Of a stretch of 64,000 nt of DNA, positions 9,966-20,955 are shown in pieces. The notes under the pieces are model-generated. The model saw only the letters and a program-made list of their open reading frames with translations. It did not search any database and was not told the origin of the DNA. This stretch comes from Symbiodinium natans (Eukaryota > Sar > Dinophyceae > Suessiales > Symbiodiniaceae). Position 1 is the first letter of the stretch. Each line of letters begins with the position of its first letter. The stretch spans positions 125,001-189,000 of the forward strand of contig CAJNDS010002242.1 in NCBI GenBank assembly GCA_905221605.1, in the 5' to 3' direction. Position numbers and translations under genes: made by a program.

Positions 9966-11643
9966 TTCAGGGTTTCGGGTGTAAGCTTTAGGGTTTAGGG
10001 GCCCCTCAGCCCGAAACCGCTCTGTCACCATGAATGGTCCGGCGGTTGTCGTCCCAAACTTCACGCCGCTTCTCTCGAACAAGCCCGACAAATAGAGACC
10101 AGCGAGAGAACACACAGAAGCAAAACAAGGATTTAGGGACCCCAAACCCCAAGCCCCAAAACCCTTGACCCCTTACGCCTGGAACGCCACACCCTAAACT
10201 ACCCTAAGCCCCAAACCCTAAGCCCTATAACCCTAAGTGCAGGGTTGCTCGGATCGTGTGGCTGAGCGCCTTGAAAACCCAAACCCGAAACCCTACACCC
10301 CCAAGGCCCAAGAACTTGTATACCCTAAGCCCTAGACCCCCAACCCTTAAACCCCAAACCCTAAACCCTAAACCCTAAACCCTAAAACCCTAAACCCTAA
10401 ACCGTCAGCATTGGTGGCCAGGAGGGCGTGACCCCAAAGACCGAAGCCACGGAGACCACGGTCGGAGACACCTTGATGCTTTTAGGGTTTAGGGTTTAGG
10501 GTTCAGGGTTCAGGGTTCAGGGTTTACGGTAGTTTAGGTTTTAGGGTTTTAGGGTTTAGGGCTTAGGGTATACAGGATTTAGGGTTTCGCGGCTTGGGGC
10601 TCCTAAACCGTGAACCGAAACCCTAAATGACTAAACCCTAAACCCCAAATCCTAAACCCTAAACCCTACTAGGCGCTTAAAGACGGCACCCCAAACCCTA
10701 AGCCCTAAACCCTAAACCCTAAACCCTACACCCTAAACCCTAACCTTAGCTGGGATGGGGGGGGGAGTTAGTACTGGATTCCAGAGATTCCGGCTTTAGC
10801 CGACTCTTGGTCCCGTGGACCCTCAGGACGCAAGAGTTTAAGGGTTTGGGGTTTCGGATTTGGGGTTTCGGGTTTCGGATTTGGGGTTTAGGTTTAGGGT
10901 TTAGGATTTAGGGGTTTGGGGTTTAGGGTTTAGGGTTTCGGTTTAAGGCTTCAGGGGTTCAGCTAAGTATAGGGCATGGGGACAGCAAGTCTTTTGTCAT
11001 ATTTTGGGGTTTCTAGGGGTACCCTTGTTGGGGTCCTTATTGTAAGGGAATCGTATTATTTGGGGGTCTATATTGGGGGTCCCTTATTTATTGCACTCAT
11101 ATTTAGTAGCTGAACCCCTACACCCTGAAACCCTAAACCCCCGCATGTAGGATTCCTTCTTCATCGTGGGTCATTGGGGGGTATCAGTTTTCTTGGACGC
11201 CCGGAAGTATCACTTTTTTGCTTGGGTGGGGGGGGGGGGGGGTAAGGGTTTAGGGTTTAGGGTTGAGCAGGCTTAGGTCCCTACAACATCTACATATAGT
11301 TGTTTGGGGTTACTTGAATACTCCCGACACACACACACACACATTAGACGTCGTGAACCAAACCCCAAACGTGGCCAAACTTTCCTACTACTGTCGGGGG
11401 GGTTCTACCACTTAGGAGGGCCATTACGTTGCAACCTGTTTGTTGCTGGTGGTGCATGTAGTCCTTTGACCCGAAAAATACATGAAGCCTTTGGCTAAAG
11501 CCCGTAGCCTTGACGCCCATAAGGCGCACAGAGCCCAACATGAAGAGGTTTAGGGTTTAGGGTTTGGGGTTTAGGGTTTAGGGTTTAGGTTTTAGGGTTA
11601 AGGGTTTAGGGTTTATGGTTTAGGGTTCCCCGAACCCGACAAG
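9966..11643. other. Repeat-rich stretch without a supported gene
   Basis: Decayed CCCTAAA and TTTAGGG units, a family E element (11014-11085), G-runs (near 11227-11242), and an (AC)n microsatellite at 11329-11342. Small open frames in 11304-11541 lack splice signals or recognisable content. Confidence 0.5.
11014..11085. mobile_element. Family E short repeat, copy E1
   Basis: TAGGGGTACCCTTGTTGGGG, then a TTATTGTAAGGG core, TATTTGGGGGTCTATATT and GGGGTCCC. The same ordered motifs recur at 25313 and, inverted, at 15969. Confidence 0.6.
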
Positions 11644-11717
11644 GAAGAGGACAAGCCGATACAGCACACAGTCATGGTCTTCAATGAAGACGTAGGACCT
11701 CGGGCACTGCTGTTCGG
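11644..11717 (+). CDS. Putative coding exon
   Basis: CCCGACAAG acceptor, GTTTAGGG donor. Frame: EEDKPIQHTVMVFNEDVGPR then ALLF, ending in phase 2. Balanced composition and no stops. Product unknown. Confidence 0.6.
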
Positions 11718-12090
11718 GTTTAGGGTTTAGGGTTTGGTGTTTGGGGTTTGGGGTTTAGGGTTTAGGGTTTAGGGTTTAGGGGGGGGGGGGTTGGGGTGGG
11801 GTGGTTGGGGTCACGGGTTCAGGGAAGGCTGTCGAGCTTTGGCTGCTTAGTGTTCGAGGGAGTGGGTGGGTTCTCGGTCTCGGGCTTCGGGGGTATACAC
11901 GGGGGTGAGTGGGGGTGATTCTGCAACTTTTGCTCCCCAAGAGATGCTATGGGTTCATTTCGTGGAGGAGGAGCCTTCACGTGACATTCAGAGCCTGCTT
12001 CGGTCAGTCACCACAGCATGCCAAACCCCACGTGGCCCAAAAAACGCGAGGCACAAACCCTTAGCCCTAAACCACGCCGTTCTTGCTACC

Positions 12091-12150
12091 CGAGGATCCA
12101 AAAAGTAGAAACCCCCCAAATAGTGCCCCCTATACTACTATTGGGTCATG
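12091..12150. mobile_element. Family F palindromic element, copy F1 (partial)
   Basis: GGATCCAAAAAGTAGAA, CCCCCCAAATAGT and ACTATTGGGTCATG match parts of F2 and F3. Confidence 0.5.
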
Positions 12151-12215
12151 TTTAGGAAGCCTTAAGGGGGAGGTCTGGTTATACAGTTTCTAGCTCTTGA
12201 AAGGGTTCTGATGTA

Positions 12216-12296
12216 TGGGCCCTTCGGTTGTATAGGGGTATATAAGGGATCCCCTTTGAAGGGCCCATACTAAGGGACCATGAAACTACCCTAAGA
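12216..12296. mobile_element. Family G palindromic element, copy G2
   Basis: GTATGGGCCCTT on the left pairs with AAGGGCCCATAC on the right around a TATAGGGGTATATAAGGG core. Outer right arm AGGGACCATG. Confidence 0.6.
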
Positions 12297-12370
12297 TAGT
12301 CAGTCCAACCCAAGTCCTTGCCCTGTGGGCTCCGGAAACCCTGGGTGCTGAGTAGGTAGTCCTTGCGCCC

Positions 12371-12475
12371 TTAAGGATCCATGTACCTACAGAGTCTATA
12401 CTTGGCGCTACTTATACAGCAACCCCCTTGAGAAGGCCTAAGTTTATATGCTATATGTAGGTACATGGATCCTTA
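12371..12475. mobile_element. Hairpin element with near-perfect 21-bp inverted repeats
   Basis: TTAAGGATCCATGTACCTAC and the next base (12371-12391) are matched in 20 of 21 positions by the complementary 12456-12476, around a 64-bp spacer. No ORF. MITE-like. Confidence 0.65.
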
Positions 12476-12584
12476 GGGTAACCCGTGTCCAGCTCCACGC
12501 CAGAGACATGATGCTTCGCACATGTCTTGCTTCGACCCCCTGTTTCCTTAACCCTGAACACCCCCAGACTTCCCTCTTTTCCCT

Positions 12585-12684
12585 ACTTGGAGGTTCATGG
12601 TACTTGTTAACCAACTAAAACTGTACTTATAAGCCGCTTATAAGCCCCTTAAGTGCCCTAATATGGTTATGAACCGCCAAGTAG
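12585..12684. mobile_element. Family B hairpin element, copy B2
   Basis: Left end CTTGGAGGTTCATGGTACTT and right end GGTTATGAACCGCCAAGTAG are complementary with some mismatches. Core contains CTTATAAGCCGCTTATAAG. Confidence 0.75.
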
Positions 12685-13008
12685 CAGGCGCGGCCAGTAC
12701 GAAACCCTTCAAACATGTGTTGATCTCACCGCCCCATGATGTTTCAGGGGTTTGGGGGTTTAGGGTTGAGGGGGCTTCAGGGGTCTAGGAGACTAAGGGG
12801 CTCTACGGGTCTAGGGACTCTAGGGGGGTTTTCGGGGGTTTCGGGGGGGGGGGGGGGGTTGGGATGCTTTTGGCAGTTTGGGAGCATCCTTGGGACCAAA
12901 TGACTGCTGTAATTACGATTAAGTATATGAACCATAAACCCTTCTAGGGTTCCTTGCGGCCCCCAAGGATAGAAAGGCTAGACTAGGGGATCCTCCGTGC
13001 CAGAACAG

Positions 13009-13050
13009 TGGATCGACCCGGCTGCCAACGAGATCAAGGCCCAAGACCCC
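13009..13050 (+). CDS. Putative coding exon, right end unclear
   Basis: CCAGAACAG precedes TGG ATC GAC. Frame: WIDPAANEIKAQD. No GT before the CCC-rich flank, so the right boundary is uncertain. Product unknown. Confidence 0.45.
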
Positions 13051-13448
13051 CAAACCCACTACTCCATGCCCTGAACTCTACACCCTAAGCCCTGAACTCC
13101 CAAATCCTAAGCCCTAAGCCCTGTACTCCCAAACCCTAAGCCCTAAACCTTGAACTCCCAAACCCTAAACCTTAAACCCTGAGCCCCACACCCTGAACTC
13201 CCAAACCCTAAACCCTAAACCCTAAACCCTAAACCCTAAACCCTAAATCTCATCACCAGCTGAACATATTCTACTAGTAGTGAAAAGCAGGAGGGGGGGG
13301 GGGGGGAGGTAGGTTGCAGGGCCTAGGCATCGGGATGCTTAGGGTTCAGGGTTTAGGGTTTAGGGTGTAGGGTGTAGGGTTTAGGGTTTAGGGTTTAGGG
13401 TTTAGGGTTTAGGGTGAAGATTGTGCGCTTCCTCTTCTCAAGTTGCAG

Positions 13449-13513
13449 CCTTGTGTCTGTGTAAGCGTTTGGAAGCTGAGGGCTTCAAGCCGTGGCAACC
13501 TCAGTCAAAAGAA
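13449..13513 (+). CDS. Putative coding exon
   Basis: Pyrimidine-rich CTTCCTCTTCTCAAG then TTGCAG; donor GTAGGTG. Frame: LCLCKRLEAEGFKPWQPQSK and E. Phase 1 in, phase 0 out. Product unknown. Confidence 0.6.
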
Positions 13514-13617
13514 GTAGGTGCAGTCACGGTGCAGTACCCTAAGCCCCAAACTACGATCTGCACTAGAACCCCCCAAAAAAATTGAAAATACTTTACCTGA
13601 TAAGAGCAATATAGGGA

Positions 13618-13662
13618 TTACATATATATATATATATACGTATATATATATATACACATTGT
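13618..13662. repeat. (TA)n-rich microsatellite
   Basis: Alternating TATATATA with ACG interruptions. Similar tracts occur at about 1565-1610, 23970-24017, 44422-44443 and 50285-50328. Confidence 0.8.
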
Positions 13663-14175
13663 GTTTGTTTTGCATTGTTTGGGGTTCTTAAGGAAATGGT
13701 GGCATCCGCAAATCCTGAACCCTGACATGCCGAGTCGTCTTTTCTATGATTGCGATGATCAGACGCAGATACCACCCTAAACCCCAAAGCCTTCAAAAGC
13801 CTAGTAGGGTTTAGGGTTTAGGGTTTGGGGTAAAATCCCAGAAGTCAAGCCCACAACCCCAAAAGCCCGAAACCCTCTCTTGAGAAGTCCCCATTATTCC
13901 CTGACCCGAAGCAGCAAACCCTAGAAGCTTAAATCCCAGAAAGCCAAATGCTAAACTCAAGCACACGTAACCTCCCAAGGACGTGAACGCCTAACCTTAA
14001 ACCCCCGAACCTCCAGAAGCGTGCAATTCTCACCCTAAACCCTAAACCCTAAATCCAAAACCCTACTCCTCATATGAGTGCGGGGGGTCGAAGTAGGAGG
14101 CTTGCCTTGGGAAGCCCTCGGGCGGATATTCAATCAATGCCCTCAGAACCCCAAGCTCCCCCATGAGAGGCCCCC

Positions 14176-14314
14176 CCTATCATTTAGGGTTTAGGGGTTT
14201 AGGGTTTAGGGTTTAGGGGTTTAGGGGTTTAGGGGTTTAGGGGTTTAGGGGTTTAGGGGTTTAGGGGTTTAGGGGTTTAGGGGTTTAGGGTTTAGGGTTT
14301 AGGGTTTAGGGCTA
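14176..14314 (+). repeat. TTTAGGGG 8-bp variant array
   Basis: A run of about ten 8-bp units TTTAGGGG flanked by ordinary TTTAGGG units. The homogeneous variant block shows local tandem amplification. Confidence 0.9.
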
Positions 14315-14341
14315 CTAACATCCCTCTTTCATGCCTGGAAG

Positions 14342-14402
14342 GTCACCCTGGAACCGCCCATTCCAAGCTGGATTCCGGTGTCACCCTCTGGGGGAGAGAA
14401 GG
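14342..14402 (+). CDS. Putative coding exon
   Basis: CATGCCTGGAAG acceptor, GTTCGG donor. Frame: VTLEPPIPSWIPVSPSGGEK, ending in phase 1; a later donor at 14411 would end in phase 0. Product unknown. Confidence 0.55.
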
Positions 14403-14407
14403 GTTCG

Positions 14408-14510
14408 GAGGTTTAGGGTTTTAGGGTTTTAGGGTTTTAGGGTTTTAGGGTTTTAGGGTTTTAGGGTTTTAGGGTTTTAGGGTCTAGGGTTTTGGGTTTA
14501 GGGTTTCGGG
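14408..14510 (+). repeat. TTTTAGGG 8-bp variant array
   Basis: About nine TTTTAGGG units in a row, a second homogeneous variant distinct from the TTTAGGGG block 100 bp upstream. Confidence 0.9.
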
Positions 14511-15659
14511 TTGGGGGGGCCTTGAAGATTTGCGCTTTTCAGGGCTTCGGGGTTTCGATTAGGGATGCCCGAAGCCCAAAGCCCGGCACCCGATCCCCCA
14601 AGCCCTAAACCCCAAACCCAAAACCCTAAGCCCCCAAACCCTAAACCCTAAACCCTAAACCCTAAACCCTAAACCCTAAACCTTAAACCCCAAACCCTAA
14701 ACCCCAAACCCAAAACCCTAAGCCCCCAAACCCTAAACCCTAAACCCTAAACCCCAAACCCTAAACCCTAAACCTTAAACCCTAAACCCTAAACCCTAGA
14801 TCCCAATCCCAAACCCAATCCCCAAATCCCAAGCCCTTCTCTACGGACCCCTAGAAAAGGTTTGGGGTTTGGGGTTTAGGGTTAAGGGTTGCAAGAAAGG
14901 ATCCGTTCTCTGAATAGGGACCCCTAGAAGGGTTTTTCGGCCCATTCCCACACGGCGGGGTGTTGGGCTCGCGGGTCTTAGGGTTTAGGGTTTAGGGTTT
15001 GGGGTTTAGGGTTTAGGTTTAGGGTTTAGGGTTTAGGGTTTAGGGTTTAAGGTTTAGGGTTTAGGATTTAGGGTTTAGGGTTTCAACAACCTCCCTGAGT
15101 CGCCCTTGGCCTCCTCAGGTTGTTTTTTGGGAAGCTTGGAGTTTAGGGTTTAGGGTTTAGGGTTTAGGGCTTAGGGCTTAGGGTTTAGGGTTTAGGGCTT
15201 AGGGTTTAGGGTTTAGGGTTTAGGGTTGAGGTTTGTTGGGAAGTTTGGTGTTCAGGGCTTGAGGGTTTCACAGGATTAGGGGCTTAAAGGCTTGTAGGGG
15301 TTTGGGGTTTGGGGTTTAAGGCTCGGACTCAGTCCTCAGGGCCACCCGAAAGACCCTTTTCCTCTTCTCAAACTTGATTAGCTACGGAGGCAGGGCACAC
15401 AAGCCCCCCCCCCTCAGCAAGGGTTTAGGGTTTAGGGTTTAGGGTCTAGGGCGTGGGTCTCATCTGAGAGGGTTTAGGGCTTAGGGAACTAAAGTTGTTC
15501 TCGAAGCCCTTGAACCCCGCCAAAGCCCTAAACCCTAAACCCTAAACCCTAAACCCTGAACCCTGAACCCTGAACCCTGAACCCTAAACCCTAAACCCTA
15601 AACCCTAAACTCTAAACCCTAAACCCTAAACCCTAACCCTAAACCCTAAACCCGTCGCG

Positions 15660-15729
15660 ATGGGTCCAAAGGTGGCCGGCGACCTGATGACCGGCCATGT
15701 CCGTCCTGGCCTCTGGAGCCTTCATGGAG
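15660..15729 (+). CDS. Possible first exon
   Basis: GTCGCGATGG context, then MGPKVAGDLMTGHVRPGLWS and LHG, followed by GAG|GTCC. No AG acceptor close upstream, so an initiator exon is possible. Product unknown. Confidence 0.4.
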
Positions 15730-15940
15730 GTCCATGATACCTATGTACCAATGATACCTGTAGTTTTTAGGGTTTAGGGTTTAGGGTTTAGGGTTTAGGG
15801 TTTAGGGGTACTTATGAACCAACTCCAACTGTACGTATAACCACGTATAAGCCCCTTCATTGCCCCAATATGGTTATAAGTACAGTCATAGGTACAGTAC
15901 AGTTACAGTTGGTTAATAAGTACCATGAACCTCCAGGTGG
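15726..15940. mobile_element. Family B hairpin element, copy B3, with TTTAGGG array in the loop
   Basis: Left GGAGGTCCATGATACC and right GGTTAATAAGTACCATGAAC CTCC are complementary ends. Between them sits a TTTAGGG array (about 15766-15808), then the usual core CTGTACGTATAA / GGTTATAAGTACAG. Confidence 0.7.
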
Positions 15941-15968
15941 TTGCACGACAGTGTGCGTTTACGAAAAA

Positions 15969-16040
15969 AAGGGGACCCTTGAATAGACCCCCAAACAGTA
16001 GGATCCCCTTATAGTAAGGACCCCACAAAGGTACCCCTAA
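15969..16040. mobile_element. Family E short repeat, copy E2 (inverted)
   Basis: GGGGACCC, AATAGACCCCCAAACAGTA, GGATCCCCTTATAGTAAGGA and AAAGGTACCCCTA are the reverse complement of the E1 and E3 motif order. Confidence 0.6.
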
Positions 16041-16235
16041 TTTAGTCTAAACCCTAACCCCTAACCCCTAAACCCTAAACCCTAAACCCTAAACCCTAAA
16101 CCCTAAACCCTAAACCATTTTATGTTTGCCCTTCTTGGTTTCAAGAAGATCACATTCAGGAATGTCAGAGGCTTTTCAGGGCCACCCTAAGCAAGCTAAC
16201 AACCGAAGAGCCCTTGAGGACCGAAGCGCTCTAAG

Positions 16236-16403
16236 AACCCTAAACCCTAAACCCTAAACCCTAAACCCTAAACCCTAAACCCTAAACCCTAAACCCTAAA
16301 CCCTAAACCCTAAACCCTAAACCCTAAACCCTAAACCCTAAACCCTAAACCCTAAACCCTACACCCTAAACCCTAAACCCTAAACCCTAAACCCTAAACC
16401 CTA
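16236..16403 (-). repeat. CCCTAAA array
   Basis: About 24 nearly perfect units. The exon-like island at 16420 follows directly. Confidence 0.95.
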
Positions 16404-16419
16404 GGAAGTCATCGCCCAG

Positions 16420-16486
16420 GCTCCTGCATCCCGGTACTGCAGCCCAGCGGCGTGCCGATCAGCTTCAAGCCTGGCGCCTGAACAGG
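16420..16486 (+). CDS. Putative coding exon
   Basis: ATCGCCCAG acceptor, AACAGG then GTTTAGGG donor. Frame: LLHPGTAAQRRADQLQAWRL and NR; phase 2 in, phase 0 out. Product unknown. Confidence 0.65.
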
Positions 16487-17531
16487 GTTTAGGGTTTAGG
16501 GTTTAGGGTTTAGGGTTTAGGGTCTAGGGTCTAGGGTCTAGGGTCTAGGGTTTAGGCTGAAGGTTTAGGAGGGCTTAGGCTTTAGTTTGGGTTTAGGGTT
16601 TGGGGTTCAGTGTTTAGGGTTTAGGGTTAGAGAGCTTCAGGGGTGTTAGGTTTCAGGGTTTCAGGGTTTCAGGGTTTTTAGCCTTTAGGGGCTAAGGTTG
16701 AGTGAGTTTCGGGGTTGAGGGTGTAGGGTTGCATGCTTTTCGCGTGTCAGGTTTTGGGGTTTTGGGCTTGTTAAGGGCGTTTAGCGTCGTTAACGGGCTT
16801 TAGGTCTTTAGGTTCAGGCTTTGAGTGTTCAGCTTTTAGGGCTCAGAGCTTGGTTTAGGGTTTAGGGTTTAGGGTTCAGGGTTTTTGGTTTAGGCTTTAG
16901 GGTTTTGGGTTTCGGGTTTAGGGTTTGGGTGTTTAGGGTTTATTGCTGTCGAGTTTTTTGGCAAAGCGTTGAAGGGTCTAGGGGCTTTGCTGCCAAAAGG
17001 GCTTGTGGTTTGGGTATGTAAGGTTTGGGGGTTCTAGGGGTTTAGGGGTTAAGGGCTTTTGGGGTTCAGAGAGCAGGGCTGGGGTTCAGGATTTAGGGCT
17101 TAGGGCTTAGGGTTTAGGGTTTAGGGTTTCGGGTTTAGGGTTTAGGGTTTAGGGTTTACACGTCCCCGAGCTCCTCAAAACCCCTAAAACCTCAGTCCTT
17201 CGCACCCGCACACACAAACCTTTTCTACAAAACCCTTACCCTCAACCCCCTGTAGACTCTGGTCTCCACGGCTAAAGCCCGAAACCTGAAAACCCTTAGG
17301 GCCCTAAACTTTAAAATTCCGGCCTAAACCATAAACTTCCAGAACCCTAAACTTCTAGAACCCCAGACTTCTTGAACCCTAAGCCCCAAACGTCTAGAAC
17401 CCCAAGCTTCTTGAACCCTAAACCCTAAACTTCTAGAACCCTAACCCGAAACCCTAAACCCCTAAACCCCCAACCCTAAACCCTAAGCCCTAAGCCGTTA
17501 GCCCTTAGCCCTTAGCTTGCAGAACCCTAAG

Positions 17532-17585
17532 CCATTTCCCGTGGCTGAGGCCCGAGGATGAGGTCGGGCCAGTCCCGCAGTTGGG
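17532..17585 (+). CDS. Putative coding exon
   Basis: CTAAG acceptor, GTTTAGGG donor. Frame: HFPWLRPEDEVGPVPQL; phase 2 in, phase 2 out. Product unknown. Confidence 0.5.
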
Positions 17586-18258
17586 GTTTAGGGTTTAGGG
17601 TTTAGGGTTTAGGGTTTTAGGGTTTAGGGTTTAGGGTTTTAGGGTTTTAGGGTTTTAGGGTTGTAGGGTTTTAGGGTTTTAGGATTTTAGGGTTTAGGCT
17701 TTCGGGTGAGGGTTCAGGGTGTAAGGTAGGGTTTAGGGTTTTGGGGTGATGGTTTAGGGTTTGGGCTTCAGGCTTCAAGGTGAGGGTGATTCAGAGGTTC
17801 CGATATTTGGGGCTAGCCTTTTTGGGAGATCCCTTGAAGGGGATTCTTTTCTATTCGGGGGGGGGGGGGGGGGGGGGGTACCCCTATTTTGGGAAATGCC
17901 CATGTAAGGTTTGGGGGAGGCGCTTCGGTGAGAGGTTGGTTTAGCAGTCTAGGATTTAGGGCTTTGGGGGTTTGGGGTTTAAGGAAGAGGCCGCTTTACT
18001 TGCTGGGGAGGGGGGATTCGTTGAAATTTCCACATAGGGCAGGTGGTGTTCGATGAAGGTCCGGGGCTTTTAGGTTTGGGAGCTCAGATTCTGTGGGCTC
18101 TCGCAAGCCCTACCTTCACCCTAAACCCTAAACCCTAAACCCTAAACCCTAAACCCTGCAACAGCTATGCAGCACCACTCCACGTACTTCGGGTAGCTTG
18201 AAGCGTACGTTGGGGAAGGGGAGGGGGGAGGCTGAGGGTTTGCAGTTAGGGTTTCGGG

Positions 18259-18360
18259 TCCCTAAACCCTAAACCCTAAACCCTAAACCCTAAACCCTAA
18301 ACCCTAAACCCTAAACCCTAAACCCTAAACCCTAAACCCTAAACCCTAAACCCTAAACCC
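18259..18360 (-). repeat. CCCTAAA array
   Basis: About 14 perfect units directly before the exon-like island 18398-18457. Confidence 0.95.
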
Positions 18361-18397
18361 AACACGTCGTCTCGCGCCACGCCACTCCTGGTGCCAG

Positions 18398-18457
18398 GAG
18401 GCAACGGCAAGCAAGGAGACGGTGAACAAGGAAGATCTCGAGAAGGCACCTAAGGGG
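18398..18457 (+). CDS. Putative coding exon
   Basis: CTCCTGGTGCCAG acceptor, GTTTGGG donor. Frame: EATASKETVNKEDLEKAPKG, exactly 20 codons, phase 0 at both ends. Product unknown. Confidence 0.65.
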
Positions 18458-18461
18458 GTTT

Positions 18462-18580
18462 GGGTTTAGGGTTTAGGGTTTAGGGTTCAGGGTTCAGGGT
18501 TCAGGGTTCAGGGTTCAGGGTTCAGGGTTCAGGGTTCAGGGTTTAGGGTTTAGGGTTTAGGGTTTAGGGTTTAGGGTTTT
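18462..18580 (+). repeat. TTTAGGG array with an internal TTCAGGG block
   Basis: Eight or so consecutive TTCAGGG units flanked by TTTAGGG units, a third locally amplified variant. Confidence 0.9.
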
Positions 18581-18936
18581 TTGATTCAGAGTTGAGAGTT
18601 CAGGGTTGAAGGTTTAGGGTTTCGGGCTTAGGGTTGAGGCTTCTGGGTTTCTGGGGTGCATTCTGGGACATGCTTTCAAAAGTTTAGTTGTGCTTTCCCT
18701 GTGCATGAACACTAGCTGCTGATTTCAAGGTCCTAAACCCTAAACCCTAAACCCTAAACCCTAAACCCTAAACCCTAAACCCTAAACAGAGCAGCTCAGG
18801 TGTAGGGTACAACGGGAAGAGGGCCTCCCGCGCTTTGTGGGGCTAGGGTCTAAGGGGTTTGGGGGTTCGTGATTGGGACCTCTTGTGCGCAGCATGGAGC
18901 AGTGTTAGAGTTTAGGGTTTCGGGTCTAGGTTACTA

Positions 18937-19039
18937 GGGTTTAGGGTTTAGGGTTTAGGGTTTAGGGTTTAGGGTTTAGGGTTTAGGGTTTAGGGTTTAG
19001 GGTTTAGGGTTTAGGGTTTAGGGTTTAGGGTTTAGGGTT
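18937..19039 (+). repeat. TTTAGGG array
   Basis: About 14 perfect units, bracketed by the short sequence TTACTAGGG on both sides. Confidence 0.95.
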
Positions 19040-19078
19040 ACTAGTTACTAGGGTTTAGGGCTTATGGTGTCCTAGCAG

Positions 19079-19133
19079 ATCAGAAGTCAGGAACTGCCCG
19101 AAATATCGCTTCAGACGGGAAGTCGCCGCTACG
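19079..19133 (+). CDS. Putative coding exon
   Basis: CCTAGCAG acceptor, TACG then GTGCGG donor. Frame: IRSQELPEISLQTGSRRY, phase 0 in, phase 1 out. Product unknown. Confidence 0.55.
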
Positions 19134-19390
19134 GTGCGGGATCCCACTGATTCGATGAGCACGAGATTCGAAAACCCTAAACCCTAAACCCGACCGTCAT
19201 GCAGCCTTTCTCAGTTTAGAGGGGCGTCCCCTCACTTGAAAGATGCCCTTCTGACCGGACTAGAGCAGATCTTTTACGCAAGGCATGTGGCCCTCTGTTG
19301 GTTTAGGGTTTAGGGTTTAGGGTTTAGGGTTTAGGGTTTAGGGTTTAGGGTTCAGGGTTCAGGGTTCCGGGTTTAGGGTTTAGGATTTAG

Positions 19391-19523
19391 GGCTGTGACT
19401 GTGACTCGTTCCAACGTGCACTTGCGCTATGCGGACGCGCTGCCTGCCAAGAGCGTCTTTGCCACAGAAGTCCAGGCTTTTGCTGCCGCGAGATGCCACA
19501 TGTTCATACACTGCACCTGCCGC
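19391..19523 (+). CDS. Putative coding exon ending at a CCCTAAA boundary
   Basis: TTTAG from the repeat acts as acceptor. Frame from 19392: AVTVTRSNVHLRYADALPAK, SVFATEVQAFAAARC, HMFIHCTCR. No GT before the right CCCTAAA array; a GC donor near 19520 is possible. Product unknown. Confidence 0.6.
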
Positions 19524-19818
19524 AAACCCTAAACCCTAAACCCTAACCCTAAACCCTAAACCCCTAAACCCTAAACCCCTAAACCCTAAACCCCAAACCC
19601 TAAACCCTAATCCCTAAACACGAAGGCGGCATCGGTTTTAGGGCTTAGGATTTCGGATGGGTGCACTCCGAGGAGTCCTCCAATCAAGCGCCCCGAAGCT
19701 CCGGGTTTAGGGTTTAGGGCTAGGGTTTAGGGTTTGGGGTTTAGGGCTGAGGGTTAGGGGTTTAGGGTTTGGGGTTTAGAGTTTGGGTTTTAGGGTTTAG
19801 GGTTTAGGGTTTAGGGCC

Positions 19819-19907
19819 TAGGATCCCCCTTATAGGTTCCTGAGGATGACCCAATAGCAGTACGGGGTACTATTTGGGGGTTTTACTTTTTGGATCATCC
19901 GAGGGGT
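19819..19907. mobile_element. Family F palindromic element, copy F2
   Basis: AGGATCCCCC and GATGACCCAATAG on the left, ACTATTTGGGGGTTTTACTT then TTGGATCATCC on the right. Matches F1 and F3. Confidence 0.6.
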
Positions 19908-20023
19908 CTGGGCTAACTCCCAGCCCCAACCCCTAAACCCTAAACCCTAAACCCTAAACCCTAAACCCTAAACCCTAAACCCTAAACCCTAAACCCTGAA
20001 CCCTGAACCCTGAACACTAAACC

Positions 20024-20102
20024 ATGAGCGTGCTTCCGGCTCGTCCGGAGGAAGCGGCGAAGTTGGAGAAGCAGCTGGAAGAGGAGCTTGCCGGAGACTC
20101 AG
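20024..20102 (+). CDS. Putative first exon, charged coiled-coil-like
   Basis: AACCATGAG context. MSVLPARPEEAAKLEKQLEE then ELAGDS, ending in phase 1 at GTACTGGG. Heptad-like leucines and charge suggest a helix. Joins in phase to 20876-20955. An internal-exon reading starting at 20029 is also possible. Confidence 0.55.
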
Positions 20103-20875
20103 GTACTGGGAGCATTCTAGGCCGTAAACCTTAAACCTTAAACCTTACACCCTAAACCCTAAACCCCCTAAACCCTCTAAACCCTCTAAACCCTAAACCC
20201 TAAACCCTATCCCTATCGGGAGTAGAGTTTAGGGTCCCAGGGGCATAGGATGGACATCGCCTACCACCCTACCCCCGAAAGAATGGCCCCGCGCCTCCTC
20301 AGAGGCAGAGAGTTTAGGTCATCAGGGCGGCTTGTTGACACTCTTGTTTTCTTGAGGCATGGCTGTATCAACCCCCAACAAACCCTAAACCCCCAAGCGC
20401 TAACTCCGAAGCCCTAAACCCTAAGCCTTAAACCCCAATCCCTAAATCCTACATCTCCAAACCCTCAACGCTAAGACTTACTCCTAAACCTTACACCCTC
20501 TCTACCTAGGCATGTTTAAGCCTGAATCGGCCAGTGTTCTGATTTTGGTCGCATAGGATGTAGGACTTAGAATTTAGCGGACTCGGTGAGGTACCAATCA
20601 GATAGTGATGTAAAGGTGTCCTGCGAATCGCCGCCCAGGCCCAAAACCCTACTCCCTAAACCTCACACCTTACTCTCTTAGCCCTAAACCCTAAACCTTA
20701 AACCCCTAAACACTATTGCCAAACCCCCAACCCACAAACCCTAAACCCCAAAAACCCCAAACCCTAAACCCCAAAACCCCCGAAGCTGCCAAGTTGCCAA
20801 GGCCTGAAACCCTAAACCCTAAACCCTACACCCTAAACCCTAAACCCTAAACCCTAAACCCTAAACCCTGCAAAG

Positions 20876-20955
20876 TTGCCAAGGTCAGCAAGAAGCACGA
20901 GGAGAAGCATGCTGCGAACAAGAAGAAGAAGCAAGAGGAGAAGGAGCTCAAAGGG
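20876..20955 (+). CDS. Putative coding exon, lysine/glutamate rich
   Basis: Follows a CCCTAAA array and GCAAAG; ends before GTTTAGGG. Frame: AKVSKKHEEKHAANKKKKQE then EKELKG. The first two bases complete a Val codon with the last base of 20024-20102. Basic and acidic helix-like segment. Confidence 0.65.
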
